From assembly GCA_043813305.1 (NCBI GenBank), contig JBDRLC010000009.1, forward strand, positions 1 through 61,527: a DNA stretch of 61,527 nucleotides, given 5' to 3'. The stretch is from JAHIZC01 sp043813305. Its GTDB lineage: Bacteria; Omnitrophota; Gorgyraeia; Gygaellales; Profunditerraquicolaceae. Below are positions 27,264-35,673 of this stretch, piece after piece (the stretch's first letter is position 1; every line of letters begins with the position of its first letter). The notes beneath the pieces are model-generated. The model was given only the letters and a program-made list of their open reading frames with translations, was not told the DNA's origin and did not search any database. The translations under genes were made by a program, and so were the position numbers.

Positions 27264-28505
27264 TTAAATCTCCTCAGCAAGCGCTAAAATAATCCTGGCT
27301 AATTTCGCCGAATCATGCCTCACCACATTCTCTTCAACCATTCCTAAGTCTTCTTCAATAACCCGATATCCAAGATTCTCGATATTTTTTCTATCATTAG
27401 CTACAGAATAAGATTTATCTTCTGCATAACGCGTAAGTATCTCTTTTGGAATCTCTCCTGAGTTTGTAATGCAATAGTCGAGGATGCGCGAACTTGTATG
27501 TTGAATCAACGACCTTATATGATCCGAGGCTTTATAATCATCCGTCTCTCCGGGTTGAGTCATCACATTACATACATATACCTTAATCGCCCCGGAAGAA
27601 ATTATCGCCTCCTGGATCTCCTTTATCAGGAGATTAGGGATAATGCTAGTATATAGAGAACCCGGACCTAAAATGATCACCCTTGCCTCCTGTATTGCCT
27701 TTATCGCTTCCGGCGTTGCCTGCGACTGTTGAGGGCTGAGACTCACTTTTGCTATTGGGCGGCGTGCCTTGGGAATATTATTTTCACCCACAGTAGTGGA
27801 ACCATCCTTATGCTCAGCGATCAAAACCACATTATTCAGCGTCGATGGAATAACCTGACCCCTGAGTGCCAAGACTTTACTGGTCTCTTTGATCGCCTTC
27901 TCAAAGTCTCCGGTGAGCCTAGTCATCACCGTTATGAAGAGATTTCCGAAGCTGTGCCCAGAGAGTTCTGAATTTGTATCAAAACGGAATTGAAATAAAT
28001 CGCGCATCAGGGTAGGTGCGTTAGCTAAAGCAACCAGGCAATTGCGAATATCCCCCGGAGGCAATATCGCGAACTCCTCTCTCAGCCTCCCTGAAGAACC
28101 TCCATCATCAGCCACCGTGACTATCGCTGAAATGTTAGAGGTATATTCTTTAAGCCCTGTTAAGAGAACCGACAATCCTGTTCCTCCTCCGATAGTTACG
28201 ATTTTAGGCCCTTTACCAAGCTGTTGTTTCTGATAGAGAAGTTCGACTAATTCCGCACCTCTAGAAGTTGGAACAAATGCCGTAATAAAAGAGCGTACCA
28301 TACGCTTGATGCCTAAGATTAAAATTATGATTCCGGAAATTATTACTATCGCATCAATGACCTGCATCCCCCAAAACTCATCACTGCGCAGATACCCTGT
28401 CCCCAGGACTAAAAGTATCACCCCGAAAGCACTGAAGCCGATCCAGCGCTTTACTCCCATTCCCGGGTAAAGCCATTTAAAGATATCTCTTATTTTAGCT
28501 CTCAT
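27264..28505 (-). CDS. yvcK: YvcK/CofD-like gluconeogenesis factor, membrane anchored
   Basis: A 413-residue protein of the YvcK family, which binds UDP-sugars and is needed for gluconeogenic growth and cell shape in Bacillus. Visible motifs: IGGGTGLSVLLTGLK (near 103-117), ADDGGSSGRLR, PPGDIRNCLVAL, LGPGSLYTSIIPNLL. Two N-terminal transmembrane helices (about 22-40 and 49-68) precede the domain, unlike the short soluble YbhK form. The stop is one base before the ptsH ATG, linking it to PTS signalling. Confidence 0.9.
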   Translation of the reverse strand: MRAKIRDIFKWLYPGMGVKRWIGFSAFGVILLVLGTGYLRSDEFWGMQVIDAIVIISGIIILILGIKRMVRSFITAFVPTSRGAELVELLYQKQQLGKGPKIVTIGGGTGLSVLLTGLKEYTSNISAIVTVADDGGSSGRLREEFAILPPGDIRNCLVALANAPTLMRDLFQFRFDTNSELSGHSFGNLFITVMTRLTGDFEKAIKETSKVLALRGQVIPSTLNNVVLIAEHKDGSTTVGENNIPKARRPIAKVSLSPQQSQATPEAIKAIQEARVIILGPGSLYTSIIPNLLIKEIQEAIISSGAIKVYVCNVMTQPGETDDYKASDHIRSLIQHTSSRILDYCITNSGEIPKEILTRYAEDKSYSVANDRKNIENLGYRVIEEDLGMVEENVVRHDSAKLARIILALAEEI

Positions 28506-28534
28506 GACAATATTCGCGGCTGGTCTTAATTAGC

Positions 28535-29005
28535 TTAAAGCCTCTTCTGATCCTCTTCGGTAATCGTCTTGATGATCGATTTTTCATCCTCACAGGCCCT
28601 AAGGGTATCGCGAAAATACTTATCTTTAAGAAGACGTGAAATTCTCGCCAACGCCTTAAGATGAGGCCCGGCAGAATGCTGAGGGGCTACCAGAAGAAAG
28701 AATATATAGATTGATTCTCCGTCCAGAGAATCAAAATCAACTCCTTTTTTAGAAAGTCCAAAGGCTGCTACTAGCTTACCTACGCAATCTGATTTTGCGT
28801 GCGGGATAGCTATCCCCTGGCCGATTGCAGTTGAACCTAAAGATTCCCTTGCCATAAGCGCCTCGATGACTTTGTTTCGTTGGCGCTTCTCTACATCCCC
28901 GGCATTGATTAAAGCGTCTACCAACTCCTTAATCACATCTGCTTTCTTGGTAGATTTTATATTAGTAACGATGGCTTTTTTTGACAAAAAATCTGTGATT
29001 TGCAT
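28535..29005 (-). CDS. ptsN: PTS EIIA domain protein (PtsN/EIIA-Ntr or fructose type)
   Basis: A 156-residue EIIA-2 domain with the phospho-histidine in GQGIAIPHAKSD (near 68). Other conserved parts are REsLGSTAIG, GVDFDSLDG and LLVAPQHSAGPHLKALARIS. A stand-alone EIIA next to yvcK, ptsH and ptsI without a permease suggests a regulatory nitrogen-type PTS. AAAGGAGAAG precedes the ATG and lies directly after the end of palindromic element D. Confidence 0.9.
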   Translation of the reverse strand: MQITDFLSKKAIVTNIKSTKKADVIKELVDALINAGDVEKRQRNKVIEALMARESLGSTAIGQGIAIPHAKSDCVGKLVAAFGLSKKGVDFDSLDGESIYIFFLLVAPQHSAGPHLKALARISRLLKDKYFRDTLRACEDEKSIIKTITEEDQKRL

Positions 29006-29022
29006 TTTGCTTCTCCTTTTTA

Positions 29023-29119
29023 AATGAGCATTTGATACTTGACATCAAAAATGTCAAGTATCAATTTACTTGGGTTTATTCTTCTGGTCGTGCGAATTTA
29101 ATCCTGCCAAAGGCAGGAT
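29023..29119. repeat. Composite palindromic element, copy D (one end hairpin plus a short centre)
   Basis: AATGAGCA (29023-29030) and TGCGAATT (29091-29098) bracket the arms TTGATACTTGACAT / ATGTCAAGTATCAA, with a 26-base insert after the right arm. The centre is a different, shorter palindrome, ATCCTGCC-AAA-GGCAGGAT (29101-29119). The second end hairpin is missing; a tRNA gene follows. Confidence 0.75.
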
Positions 29120-29129
29120 AAACTAAATC

Positions 29130-29205
<76 letters not shown>

Positions 29206-29223
29206 ATTCCTATATGATACGCT

Positions 29224-29307
29224 TGCGGACGGAGGGAGTTGAACCCCCAAGGCATTGCTGCCACAAGGTCCTAAGCCTTGCGTGTCTGCCAGTTCCACCA
29301 CGTCCGC
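29224..29307 (-). tRNA. tRNA-Leu (TAG)
   Basis: A class II tRNA with a long variable arm (TGGCAGCAATGCC region). Acceptor stem GCGGACG/CGTCCGC; the anticodon loop CTTAGGA gives TAG, reading CUA codons. The 3' CCA is not encoded. Confidence 0.96.
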
Positions 29308-29636
29308 GTCGCTTCGCTATAGGTTTATCTTACGGTTGCAAGTAAACTTTCTCCTACGTATCTATGATTCCTGAGTTTAACTTGCTTCTCAGGACGCTTC
29401 GCTCCCCATGGGGAAACCCATATGGTTTCCCCTCTGGCGGAGCTAAAGCTCCTGTTACCTCTTCCTTAGCAATCAAAGAACTACATGCCTAAGGGGAAAA
29501 CGATCTTTTCCCCTTAGTAATCCCCTTTTTAGGTTCTCGGCTGTTAAATTCTTTTATCCGCCTTCGGCGGATAACAGCCTCAAACCTTGTCACTTCACTT
29601 ATAACTTACAACTTATAACTTAATACAAAAATTTAA
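29308..29636. other. Gene-free spacer rich in palindromes (between tRNA-Leu and tRNA-Lys)
   Basis: No convincing reading frame lies in these 329 bases. They hold a chain of palindromes: GCAAGTAAACT/AGTTTAACTTGC (about 29340-29386); GGGGAAACC-CATAT-GGTTTCCCC (29410-29432); GGAGCT/AGCTCC (near 29439); a perfect 12-bp stem CTAAGGGGAAAA/TTTTCCCCTTAG (29489-29517); and GGCTGTTA/TAACAGCC enclosing TATCCGCC-TTC-GGCGGATA (29539-29580). AACTTATAACTT words precede tRNA-Lys. It could be processing signals, a structured RNA or inserted repeats. Confidence 0.6.
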
Positions 29637-29709
29637 TGAGCCTCCCGCGGCTCGAACGCGGCACACCTACCTTAAAAGGGTAGTGCTCTACCAGATGAGC
29701 TAGAGGCCC
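29637..29709 (-). tRNA. tRNA-Lys (TTT)
   Basis: Acceptor stem GGGCCTC/GAGGCTC (one G-T pair); the anticodon loop CTTTTAA gives TTT; T-arm CGCGTTCGAGCCGCG. The 3' CCA is not encoded. Confidence 0.97.
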
Positions 29710-29723
29710 AAACTTTTAAAAAA

Positions 29724-29816
29724 CAGTAACTCGTAATCTAGTAACTGATAACTCGTAATTGAAACAAGATATTAAAATTACTAGTTACTAATTACTGATT
29801 TGCTAGTTACGAATTA
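29724..29816. repeat. Word-repeat palindrome of GTAACTAGT type, copy 3
   Basis: The left arm 29724-29760 (CAGTAACTCGTAATCTAGTA and onward) pairs with the right arm 29777-29816 (AATTACTAGTTACTAATTAC and onward). It fills the spacer between frr and tRNA-Lys and overlaps the frr stop codon. Confidence 0.75.
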
Positions 29817-30374
29817 AAATTCTAAGATCTCTTTCTCTTTGCTTTTTAATAGCTCGTCGATCTTAGCGATGTATCTATCTATGATCTTTTGAAGTCCGTC
29901 GATTCCACGAAATCTATCGTCTTCAGTGATAACTTTATCTTTTTCTAATTTTTCTAAGGATTCTTTAGCGTCTCTTCTAATCGTACGCATTGATACCTTC
30001 CCCTCTTCGGCCATTTTGTGTACAACTTTGGCTAATTCCTGACGCCTCTCTTTAGATAATTGCGGAACCGAAAGCCTGACTAACTTTCCGTCATTAGAAG
30101 GGGTAATCCCTAAGCTTGACTGCATGATCGCTTTCTCGATTTCAGGTATTACGGTTGCATCCCATGGCTTGATTACAATCAAATGTGCATCCGGCACAGA
30201 AATCGAAGCTAATTGCTTCATTAGAGTCGGGGTTTCGTAATAATTAACATGCAGGCCCTCGACAAGCTGAGGATTTGCTCGACCTGTTCTCACTTCTGCA
30301 AACTCACGAGTCACTGAATCAAATGCCTTTCTCATCTTCTCTTCGGTATTATGTAAAACATCTTTAGTGGTCAT
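29814..30374 (-). CDS. frr: Ribosome recycling factor
   Basis: A 186-residue RRF of standard length with REFAEVRTGRANPQLVEGLHVNYY, SVPDAHLIVIKPWD and LTKERRQELAK-type (LSKERRQELAKVVH) blocks. With EF-G it splits post-termination ribosomes. It is the last gene of the rpsB-tsf-pyrH-frr operon, a widely conserved order. The stop codon lies at the edge of the word-repeat palindrome. Confidence 0.97.
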   Translation of the reverse strand: MTTKDVLHNTEEKMRKAFDSVTREFAEVRTGRANPQLVEGLHVNYYETPTLMKQLASISVPDAHLIVIKPWDATVIPEIEKAIMQSSLGITPSNDGKLVRLSVPQLSKERRQELAKVVHKMAEEGKVSMRTIRRDAKESLEKLEKDKVITEDDRFRGIDGLQKIIDRYIAKIDELLKSKEKEILEF

Positions 30375-30387
30375 TTCTTATCCTCCA

Positions 30388-31110
30388 CTATTTAACTACT
30401 GTACCTATCTTCTCGCCCAATAGGATACGTTTGATATTGCCTTTTTTGTTGATATTAAATACCACGATAGGTAATTTATTATCCATACATAAAGTTATGG
30501 CCGTAGCATCCATAACCTTAAGCCTTTTCTTTAGGACATCTATGTATTGTAAACTCTTAAACTTCCTGGCATTCTCCACCTTTAGCGGATCAGCGGAATA
30601 AACCCCGTCTACTTTAGTAGCTTTCAGTATTGCATCGGCGCCGATCTCAACTGCTCTCAGTGCCGCTGCGGTATCAGTGGTGAAATACGGATTCCCCGTT
30701 CCGGCGACAAAAATCACCACACGCCCCTTCTCTAAATGACGGATCGCCCTTCTTCTGATGTACGGCTCAGCCACCCGTTCCATTTCAATCGCGGTCATAA
30801 CGCGGGTGGGCATCTTAAATTTCTCTAAAACATTCTGAAGTGCCAGACCATTTATGATCGTGGCGAGCATCCCCATATAATCAGCCACTGACCTGTCCAT
30901 CTCTAATCCCCGAGAGCCTGTGTTTTCTAGGCCGCGGAAAATATTACCGGCACCCAAAACTATCGCCACATCAACTTTTGAGTCTTTGATCTCTTTTATC
31001 TGGCGGGAAATAGAAACTAGAACCGATTGGTCAATACCGTGAGGCTTACTGCCCGCAAGAGCCTCGCCGCTTAATTTAAGTACTATCCTTTTATAAATTG
31101 ACCAAGACAT
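30388..31110 (-). CDS. pyrH: Uridylate kinase (UMP kinase)
   Basis: A 240-residue UMP kinase with RIVLKLSGEALAG (8-20), VLGAGNIFRG, SVADYMGMLATIING and TGNPYFTTDTAAALRA. It phosphorylates UMP to UDP and is the usual bacterial hexameric, GTP-regulated type. The start overlaps the tsf stop by one base. Confidence 0.97.
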   Translation of the reverse strand: MSWSIYKRIVLKLSGEALAGSKPHGIDQSVLVSISRQIKEIKDSKVDVAIVLGAGNIFRGLENTGSRGLEMDRSVADYMGMLATIINGLALQNVLEKFKMPTRVMTAIEMERVAEPYIRRRAIRHLEKGRVVIFVAGTGNPYFTTDTAAALRAVEIGADAILKATKVDGVYSADPLKVENARKFKSLQYIDVLKKRLKVMDATAITLCMDNKLPIVVFNINKKGNIKRILLGEKIGTVVK

Positions 31111-31634
31111 TACTCGCCGATTTTATAACGTATGAATCTACGTATCAGAATATTCTCGCCGATTTTAGCAACCAGGCTTCCTAAATAGTCATTTATAGTG
31201 ATGCTAGGATCCTTGATAAATACCTGCTCCAATAGGCAATTGGACTTGTAGAATTCTTCTTTGTTCTTTTCCTCTTTGAGAACTTTTTCCGGCACATCTT
31301 CTTTCTTGAGATATTCAGGATCACAGGCCGCAATATGCATCGCCACATCCCTGGAGAACTGAGAAAATTCAGCGTTCTTGGCTGCGAAATCCGTTTCACA
31401 ACTCACCTCTAATAATACGCCGATCTTATTCCCCTGATGGACATAGGCTTCCACCCTGCCCTCCTTAGATTCCCTGCCCTGCTTAGTCTTAGCGATCTCT
31501 AATCCTTTTTTACGCAACCAAATGCTTGCTTTTTTAACATCTCCTTTTGTTTCTTCAAGCGCCTTTCTGCAATGAGCTAGACTTGCAGAAGTCGCATGTC
31601 TTAATTCTTTAATTGCCTCTATAGATACCCCCAT
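31110..31634 (-). CDS. tsf: Elongation factor Ts (short form)
   Basis: A 174-residue EF-Ts. The N-terminal UBA-like domain, IKELRHATSASLAHCRKALEETKGDVKKA (short parts only quoted), is followed by a core with EVSCETDFAAKNAEF, the motif that contacts EF-Tu. It is much shorter than the E. coli protein (about 283) and near the short Thermus-type form with one core subdomain. Seven bases separate it from rpsB. Confidence 0.95.
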   Translation of the reverse strand: MGVSIEAIKELRHATSASLAHCRKALEETKGDVKKASIWLRKKGLEIAKTKQGRESKEGRVEAYVHQGNKIGVLLEVSCETDFAAKNAEFSQFSRDVAMHIAACDPEYLKKEDVPEKVLKEEKNKEEFYKSNCLLEQVFIKDPSITINDYLGSLVAKIGENILIRRFIRYKIGE

Positions 31635-31641
31635 CTTAAGT

Positions 31642-32541
31642 TTATCCCTTCCTTTTAGGTTTCGCTTTTTCTTCTGCTGATATTCTCGGCCGCCCTCTTC
31701 TTACCGGCTTCTCTTCTCCTTCGGGCGCCTCCTTTTCCTCCACGATCTCCTCGATCTCTGCTATACCCTTTTCCTCCTCAGGTAAAATCTGGGCAGCCGG
31801 ATCTTCTTCCTTCTGTTCCTTTGCAATCTTGACGCCATCCTGAGAAAGATAGGATAAGAATTTCTTTCTTCCTTCGATTATGGTATCAGCCATTATTTTA
31901 ACAACCATACCTATAGACTTAGTTGCATCGTCATTGCCCGGTATGGGGTAAGCAATCAAATCTGGATTAGAATTGGTATCAATCAGGGCGATTACCGGTA
32001 TGGATAATCTGTTCGCCTCTTTGACCGCAGTCTCCTCTTTTTTAGTGTCTACGACAAACATCGCCTTAGGAAGATTCTCCATCTGGACTATGCCTGAGAA
32101 ATGCTTATTCAGTTTGTCCAGTTCTCTCTGAAGAGTCGCAACTTCTTTCTTAGTGAGCTTCTGGAAAGTCCCGTCCTCATGCATTTTTTCTATGTCTTTT
32201 AGACGATTTATACTTTTCTTTATGGTAGAAAAATTAGTTAGCAGGCCTCCCAGCCAGCGCTCACTCACATAAAACATGCCGCAACGGATAGCTTCCTGCT
32301 TCAATACTTCCTGAGCCTGCTTCTTTGTCCCTACAAAAAGCACATATTCGCCCTTGGCAGTCATATCCATTAAGAAATCCTTGGCTTTGTTTATGCATTC
32401 TTCGGTTTTTTCCAGGTCAATAATGTAAATACCGCTCCTGGAACCGAATATAAATTTTTTCATTTTGGGATTCCAGCGCTTTGTCTGATGCCCAAAATGC
32501 ACCCCTGCTTCTAGTAACTGCTTAATTAATTCTGATGGCAC
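31642..32541 (-). CDS. rpsB: 30S ribosomal protein S2 with charged C-terminal extension
   Basis: A 299-residue uS2 protein. LLEAGVHFGHQTKRWNPKM near the N-terminus, FVGTKKQAQ, WLGGLLTNF and PGNDDATKSI are diagnostic. I place the start at GTG 32541, with GGAGG nine bases upstream. A longer frame to 32661 would translate palindromic element B; its extra peptide (GVKFADGLRPTT) recurs before an unrelated gene at 49425, which shows it is repeat-derived. The last 60 or so residues are a Glu-rich then Lys/Arg-rich tail beyond the usual S2 length. Confidence 0.95.
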   Translation of the reverse strand: MPSELIKQLLEAGVHFGHQTKRWNPKMKKFIFGSRSGIYIIDLEKTEECINKAKDFLMDMTAKGEYVLFVGTKKQAQEVLKQEAIRCGMFYVSERWLGGLLTNFSTIKKSINRLKDIEKMHEDGTFQKLTKKEVATLQRELDKLNKHFSGIVQMENLPKAMFVVDTKKEETAVKEANRLSIPVIALIDTNSNPDLIAYPIPGNDDATKSIGMVVKIMADTIIEGRKKFLSYLSQDGVKIAKEQKEEDPAAQILPEEEKGIAEIEEIVEEKEAPEGEEKPVRRGRPRISAEEKAKPKRKG

Positions 32542-32561
32542 GTAATCATTCCTCCTTTTTA

Positions 32562-32757
32562 AATGAGCAGACGACTTACGGAGTATAAACGCGTAAGTCG
32601 TAGGCCGAAGGCCGTCTGCGAATTTAACCCCCACACCAGTTTTATGAAATGCTAGCCTCACACCAAATTGGTGTGGGGGTAAGTGCGTACAGATAAGTTA
32701 TGTCTCTTTTGCTCCCTGCCTGCCGGCAGACAGGCATAACTTATGTTCTTACTTAGG
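32562..32757. repeat. Composite palindromic element, copy B (empty, rearranged centre)
   Basis: The end hairpin from AATGAGCA (32562-32569) to TGCGAATT (32617-32624) has GCAGACGACTTACG-type arms and is almost identical to that of copy C over about 77 bases. The central inverted repeat is ACCCCCACACCA (32627-32638) with its complement at 32669-32680; a second nested CACACCA-AAT-TGGTGTG palindrome lies inside. The other end hairpin has TAAGTTATG/CATAACTTA arms and contains CCTGCCTGCCGGCAGACAGG (32715-32734). Confidence 0.85.
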
Positions 32758-32796
32758 TTAACCTTATTAATATACCACAAACTCTATAAGTTTCAA

Positions 32797-34590
32797 TTAC
32801 TTTTGGGACAATTCCTGCATCTCATAGAGCCTCTTATACAACCCTCCCCTCTGGATCAATTCACTGTGGGTTCCATCCTCAGTAATCTCCCCCTTATCCA
32901 TAACTACTATCCGGCTCGCCCCCTTTACAGTGGATAACCTGTGAGCGATTACGAATACTGTCCGGCCCCTGATCAATTCATCTAATGCAACCTGGACAAT
33001 ACGCTCTGCCTGCGTATCTAACTGAGAGGTAGCCTCATCTAAGATTAAAACAGATGGGTTCTTAAGCAGGGCACGCGCTATGGCGATCCTCTGACGCTCT
33101 CCTCCAGAGAGCTTCATACCCCGATCACCGATAACCGTACTATACCCGGAAGGTAACCCTCTTATAAACTCGTGCGCATGCGCCTGAATAGCCGCCTCTT
33201 CTATCTTTTTATCGCTTGCGTTAACGCTGCCGTAAGCGATATTTGCTCTTATGCTATCATTAAAAAGTATCGTCTCCTGCGTGACAATGCCGATATGCTC
33301 CCGCAAGGACTTAAGGCTTATGCTTCTGATATCCGTATCATCGAATAATATCCTTCCCCTTTTTGGATCATAAAAACGCGGGATTAAGTCCACCAGCGTA
33401 CTCTTTCCTGTTCCGCTTGGGCCAACAATAGCTAACATCTGCCCTTTCTTTACTTCTAGATTTATAGATTTTAAAATCTCTTGATCCGCATAATTAAACC
33501 ATACGTCTTCAAATACGACTCTGTTTTTGATATCCTTAAGCTCAATTGCACCCGAAACCTCTTTCACCGAAGGATCCGTCTCCAAGACTTCATAAATCCG
33601 CTCACTCGCCGCTACTGCCTGCTGGTTGAGCGAATTCACCTGACTTAGTTTCTTGAATGGCCTGATCAATGACAATAACGAAGCAAGGAAAAGACCGAAT
33701 ACGCCGAAGGATAATTTACCGGCGATTACTTCTTTACCGCCCCAGAAGAAAACAAATATCCCCGCTATAGACCCGAAAAATTCCGTAGCCGGGCTTAAGA
33801 TCAACAGACGCTTAATAGACTTCATGCTAATCCTGTAATAATCGTGGTTTGCCCGGTCAAATTTCTTTATCTCGTAATCCTCCATATTAAAGGCTTTCAC
33901 GATCCTGGTGCCGATTATAGTCTCATAAAGAGAAGAGTTTATATCCGCCATCTTCTCCTGAGATCTTTTAGAAAGCTTTCTTAACGCCTTACCTACCTTG
34001 ACGATCGGAAGACTGATCAACGGTAATAGCACAAATGAGACTAAAGCCAGCTTAAAATGAATAAAAAAGGTCAAAGATGTAAATATTACCACCTGTAACC
34101 CCTGATATACTAAATCTGTAGAGCCGTAAGAAACCGCGTTCTCAACTAACTTTACATCGTTGGTTACTCGGGAGATCATTTCTCCGCCGCGTTTATGAGT
34201 AAAATAGTCCAAAGAGAGAAACTGGAGTTTATGATAAAGCTTTGACCTTATATCCCTTACCACCTTCTGGCCGATATCTGACATTAGGTAACCCTGGAAG
34301 AAACTAAATATCCCTTTAAAGAAGAATAATACCAGAATACTTATCGCCATCCAATATAATAATACCGAGGGGTCAGAATTATTGATTTTATCCACAAAAT
34401 CAGCTAAAAAAGTGGGTAATTTAGTGGGCATAATAATCTGCTTATTGGTCAGAACCTTATCTGCTAAAGGCACCATCATCGCCAAGCTGACGCCATCAAA
34501 AACAGCAGAGAAAACCATGCATATCGCCGCCAGGGAAAAGGTCTTAAGATATGGCCTGACAAATTTAAGTAACTTCAGATATTGCCGCAT
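32797..34590 (-). CDS. ABC transporter, MsbA-like lipid exporter (fused membrane and ATPase domains)
   Basis: A 597-residue half-transporter. Six transmembrane helices occupy about 1-310, followed by an ATPase with Walker A GPSGTGKST, a Q-loop, signature LSGGERQR, Walker B VLILDEATS and the AHRLST switch His. MsbA-type exporters flip lipid A core across the inner membrane. The divergent gnnA-like and lpxB genes beside it support that role; drug export is an alternative. ATG 34590 follows AAGGAG; the upstream ATG at 34617 overlaps the predicted -10 box and is not used. Confidence 0.85.
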   Translation of the reverse strand: MRQYLKLLKFVRPYLKTFSLAAICMVFSAVFDGVSLAMMVPLADKVLTNKQIIMPTKLPTFLADFVDKINNSDPSVLLYWMAISILVLFFFKGIFSFFQGYLMSDIGQKVVRDIRSKLYHKLQFLSLDYFTHKRGGEMISRVTNDVKLVENAVSYGSTDLVYQGLQVVIFTSLTFFIHFKLALVSFVLLPLISLPIVKVGKALRKLSKRSQEKMADINSSLYETIIGTRIVKAFNMEDYEIKKFDRANHDYYRISMKSIKRLLILSPATEFFGSIAGIFVFFWGGKEVIAGKLSFGVFGLFLASLLSLIRPFKKLSQVNSLNQQAVAASERIYEVLETDPSVKEVSGAIELKDIKNRVVFEDVWFNYADQEILKSINLEVKKGQMLAIVGPSGTGKSTLVDLIPRFYDPKRGRILFDDTDIRSISLKSLREHIGIVTQETILFNDSIRANIAYGSVNASDKKIEEAAIQAHAHEFIRGLPSGYSTVIGDRGMKLSGGERQRIAIARALLKNPSVLILDEATSQLDTQAERIVQVALDELIRGRTVFVIAHRLSTVKGASRIVVMDKGEITEDGTHSELIQRGGLYKRLYEMQELSQK

Positions 34591-34615
34591 GTTTCGCTTC
34601 TCCTTAAAGTGTGAC

Positions 34616-34644
34616 ATTTTAGCATATCAACTGCTTTATAGCAA
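34616..34644 (-). promoter_or_regulatory. Sigma-70-type promoter for the ABC exporter
   Basis: On the minus strand TTGCTA (34639-34644), a 17-bp spacer and TAAAAT (34616-34621) give a good -35/-10 pair. Transcription would begin near 34609, some 20 bases before the ATG at 34590 and just ahead of AAGGAG. Confidence 0.6.
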
Positions 34645-34737
34645 ATTATTTTTCATCTTTTATTTAAGAATTTTAGCCCTCCCTCCAACTGCTCTTTCTC
34701 AAGATTTTAGTTGCAATAATACGGCTACTCTGATATC

Positions 34738-35673
34738 ATGCTTAAGATGAATAAGTTACGGGTGGGAGTTGTTGGAGTAGGTTACCTAGGCGGTTTTCAC
34801 GCAAAAACATACCAGGAGATTGAAAGTTGTTCTCTGGTAGGCGTATCTGATACAAATAATACCCGCCTCAGTGAAATATCCCGGAGCCTGAATATCCCCG
34901 GTTACGGGAACCATCAGGACCTCTTTGATAAAGTGGATGCAGTGAGCATAACCGTCCCTACCATACTGCATCATAAAATTGCCCTTGATTTCCTGCGCAA
35001 TAATAAACATATCCTGGTGGAGAAACCCTTCACCATTAATCTTAAAGAAGCCTCTTCTCTGATAAAAGAGGCCAAAAAAAGAAAACTCACTCTACAGGTA
35101 GGGCATATCGAAAGGTTCAACTCCGCTTTCTCTGCTACCAAGAAAATCATCAATAACCCTCAATTCATCGAATGTCACCGCCTGAGCATCTTCCCTAAAC
35201 GCTCTTTGGATGTAGGTGTGGTTTTGGATATCATGATCCATGACATAGATATTATATTAGGCCTGGTGGATTCTAGAATCAGAAGAATTGAATCTCTGGG
35301 TGTTAAGGTGCTTACTAATTTCGAAGATATTGCTAATGCACGAATTACTTTTGCCAACGGCTGCGTGGCTAATCTTACCGCCAGCCGGATATCCGACGAA
35401 GTGATGCGCAAGATTAGGATTTTTCAAGAGAATACCTATATTTCCCTAGATTATAAAGCAGCAGAGGCTTGCGTATACAGAAAAGGCAGACTCAATATCA
35501 CTAAAGAAAGTTTGCCGATCGAAGAAGAGCAGCCTTTGAAGAAAGAGCTGGAGTCTTTTATTGACTGCGTGAAGCATCATAAACAGCCTATAGTCTCAGG
35601 CCCTGTTGCCTCCCAGGCACTCGCGGTTGCTTTAAAAATCGGAAAACAGATATGTCGCAAAGGCAAATCCTAA
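34738..35673 (+). CDS. Gfo/Idh/MocA oxidoreductase, probably UDP-GlcNAc 3-dehydrogenase (GnnA-like)
   Basis: A 311-residue NAD(P)-dependent sugar dehydrogenase with the Rossmann motif GVVGVGYLGGFHAK (8-21), the catalytic Lys in EKPF (near 97) and GHIERFNSAF. The family is broad. The 22-bp overlap with lpxB points to lipid A: GnnA oxidises UDP-GlcNAc so that a 3-amino sugar can be made for amide-linked lipid A. The partner aminotransferase GnnB is not in the window, so the specific call is by context. ATG 34747 is an alternative start. Confidence 0.7.
   Translation: MLKMNKLRVGVVGVGYLGGFHAKTYQEIESCSLVGVSDTNNTRLSEISRSLNIPGYGNHQDLFDKVDAVSITVPTILHHKIALDFLRNNKHILVEKPFTINLKEASSLIKEAKKRKLTLQVGHIERFNSAFSATKKIINNPQFIECHRLSIFPKRSLDVGVVLDIMIHDIDIILGLVDSRIRRIESLGVKVLTNFEDIANARITFANGCVANLTASRISDEVMRKIRIFQENTYISLDYKAAEACVYRKGRLNITKESLPIEEEQPLKKELESFIDCVKHHKQPIVSGPVASQALAVALKIGKQICRKGKS

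Noticed and set aside
28535..29040. TTGACA in the element D hairpin as the ptsN promoter
   Set aside because: The only -10-like word is at 13-14 bp spacing, and the same sequence is part of a palindromic arm also present in element E.
29410..29520. Intrinsic terminators in the tRNA spacer
   Set aside because: The stems are strong but no T-run follows on either strand in the right place.
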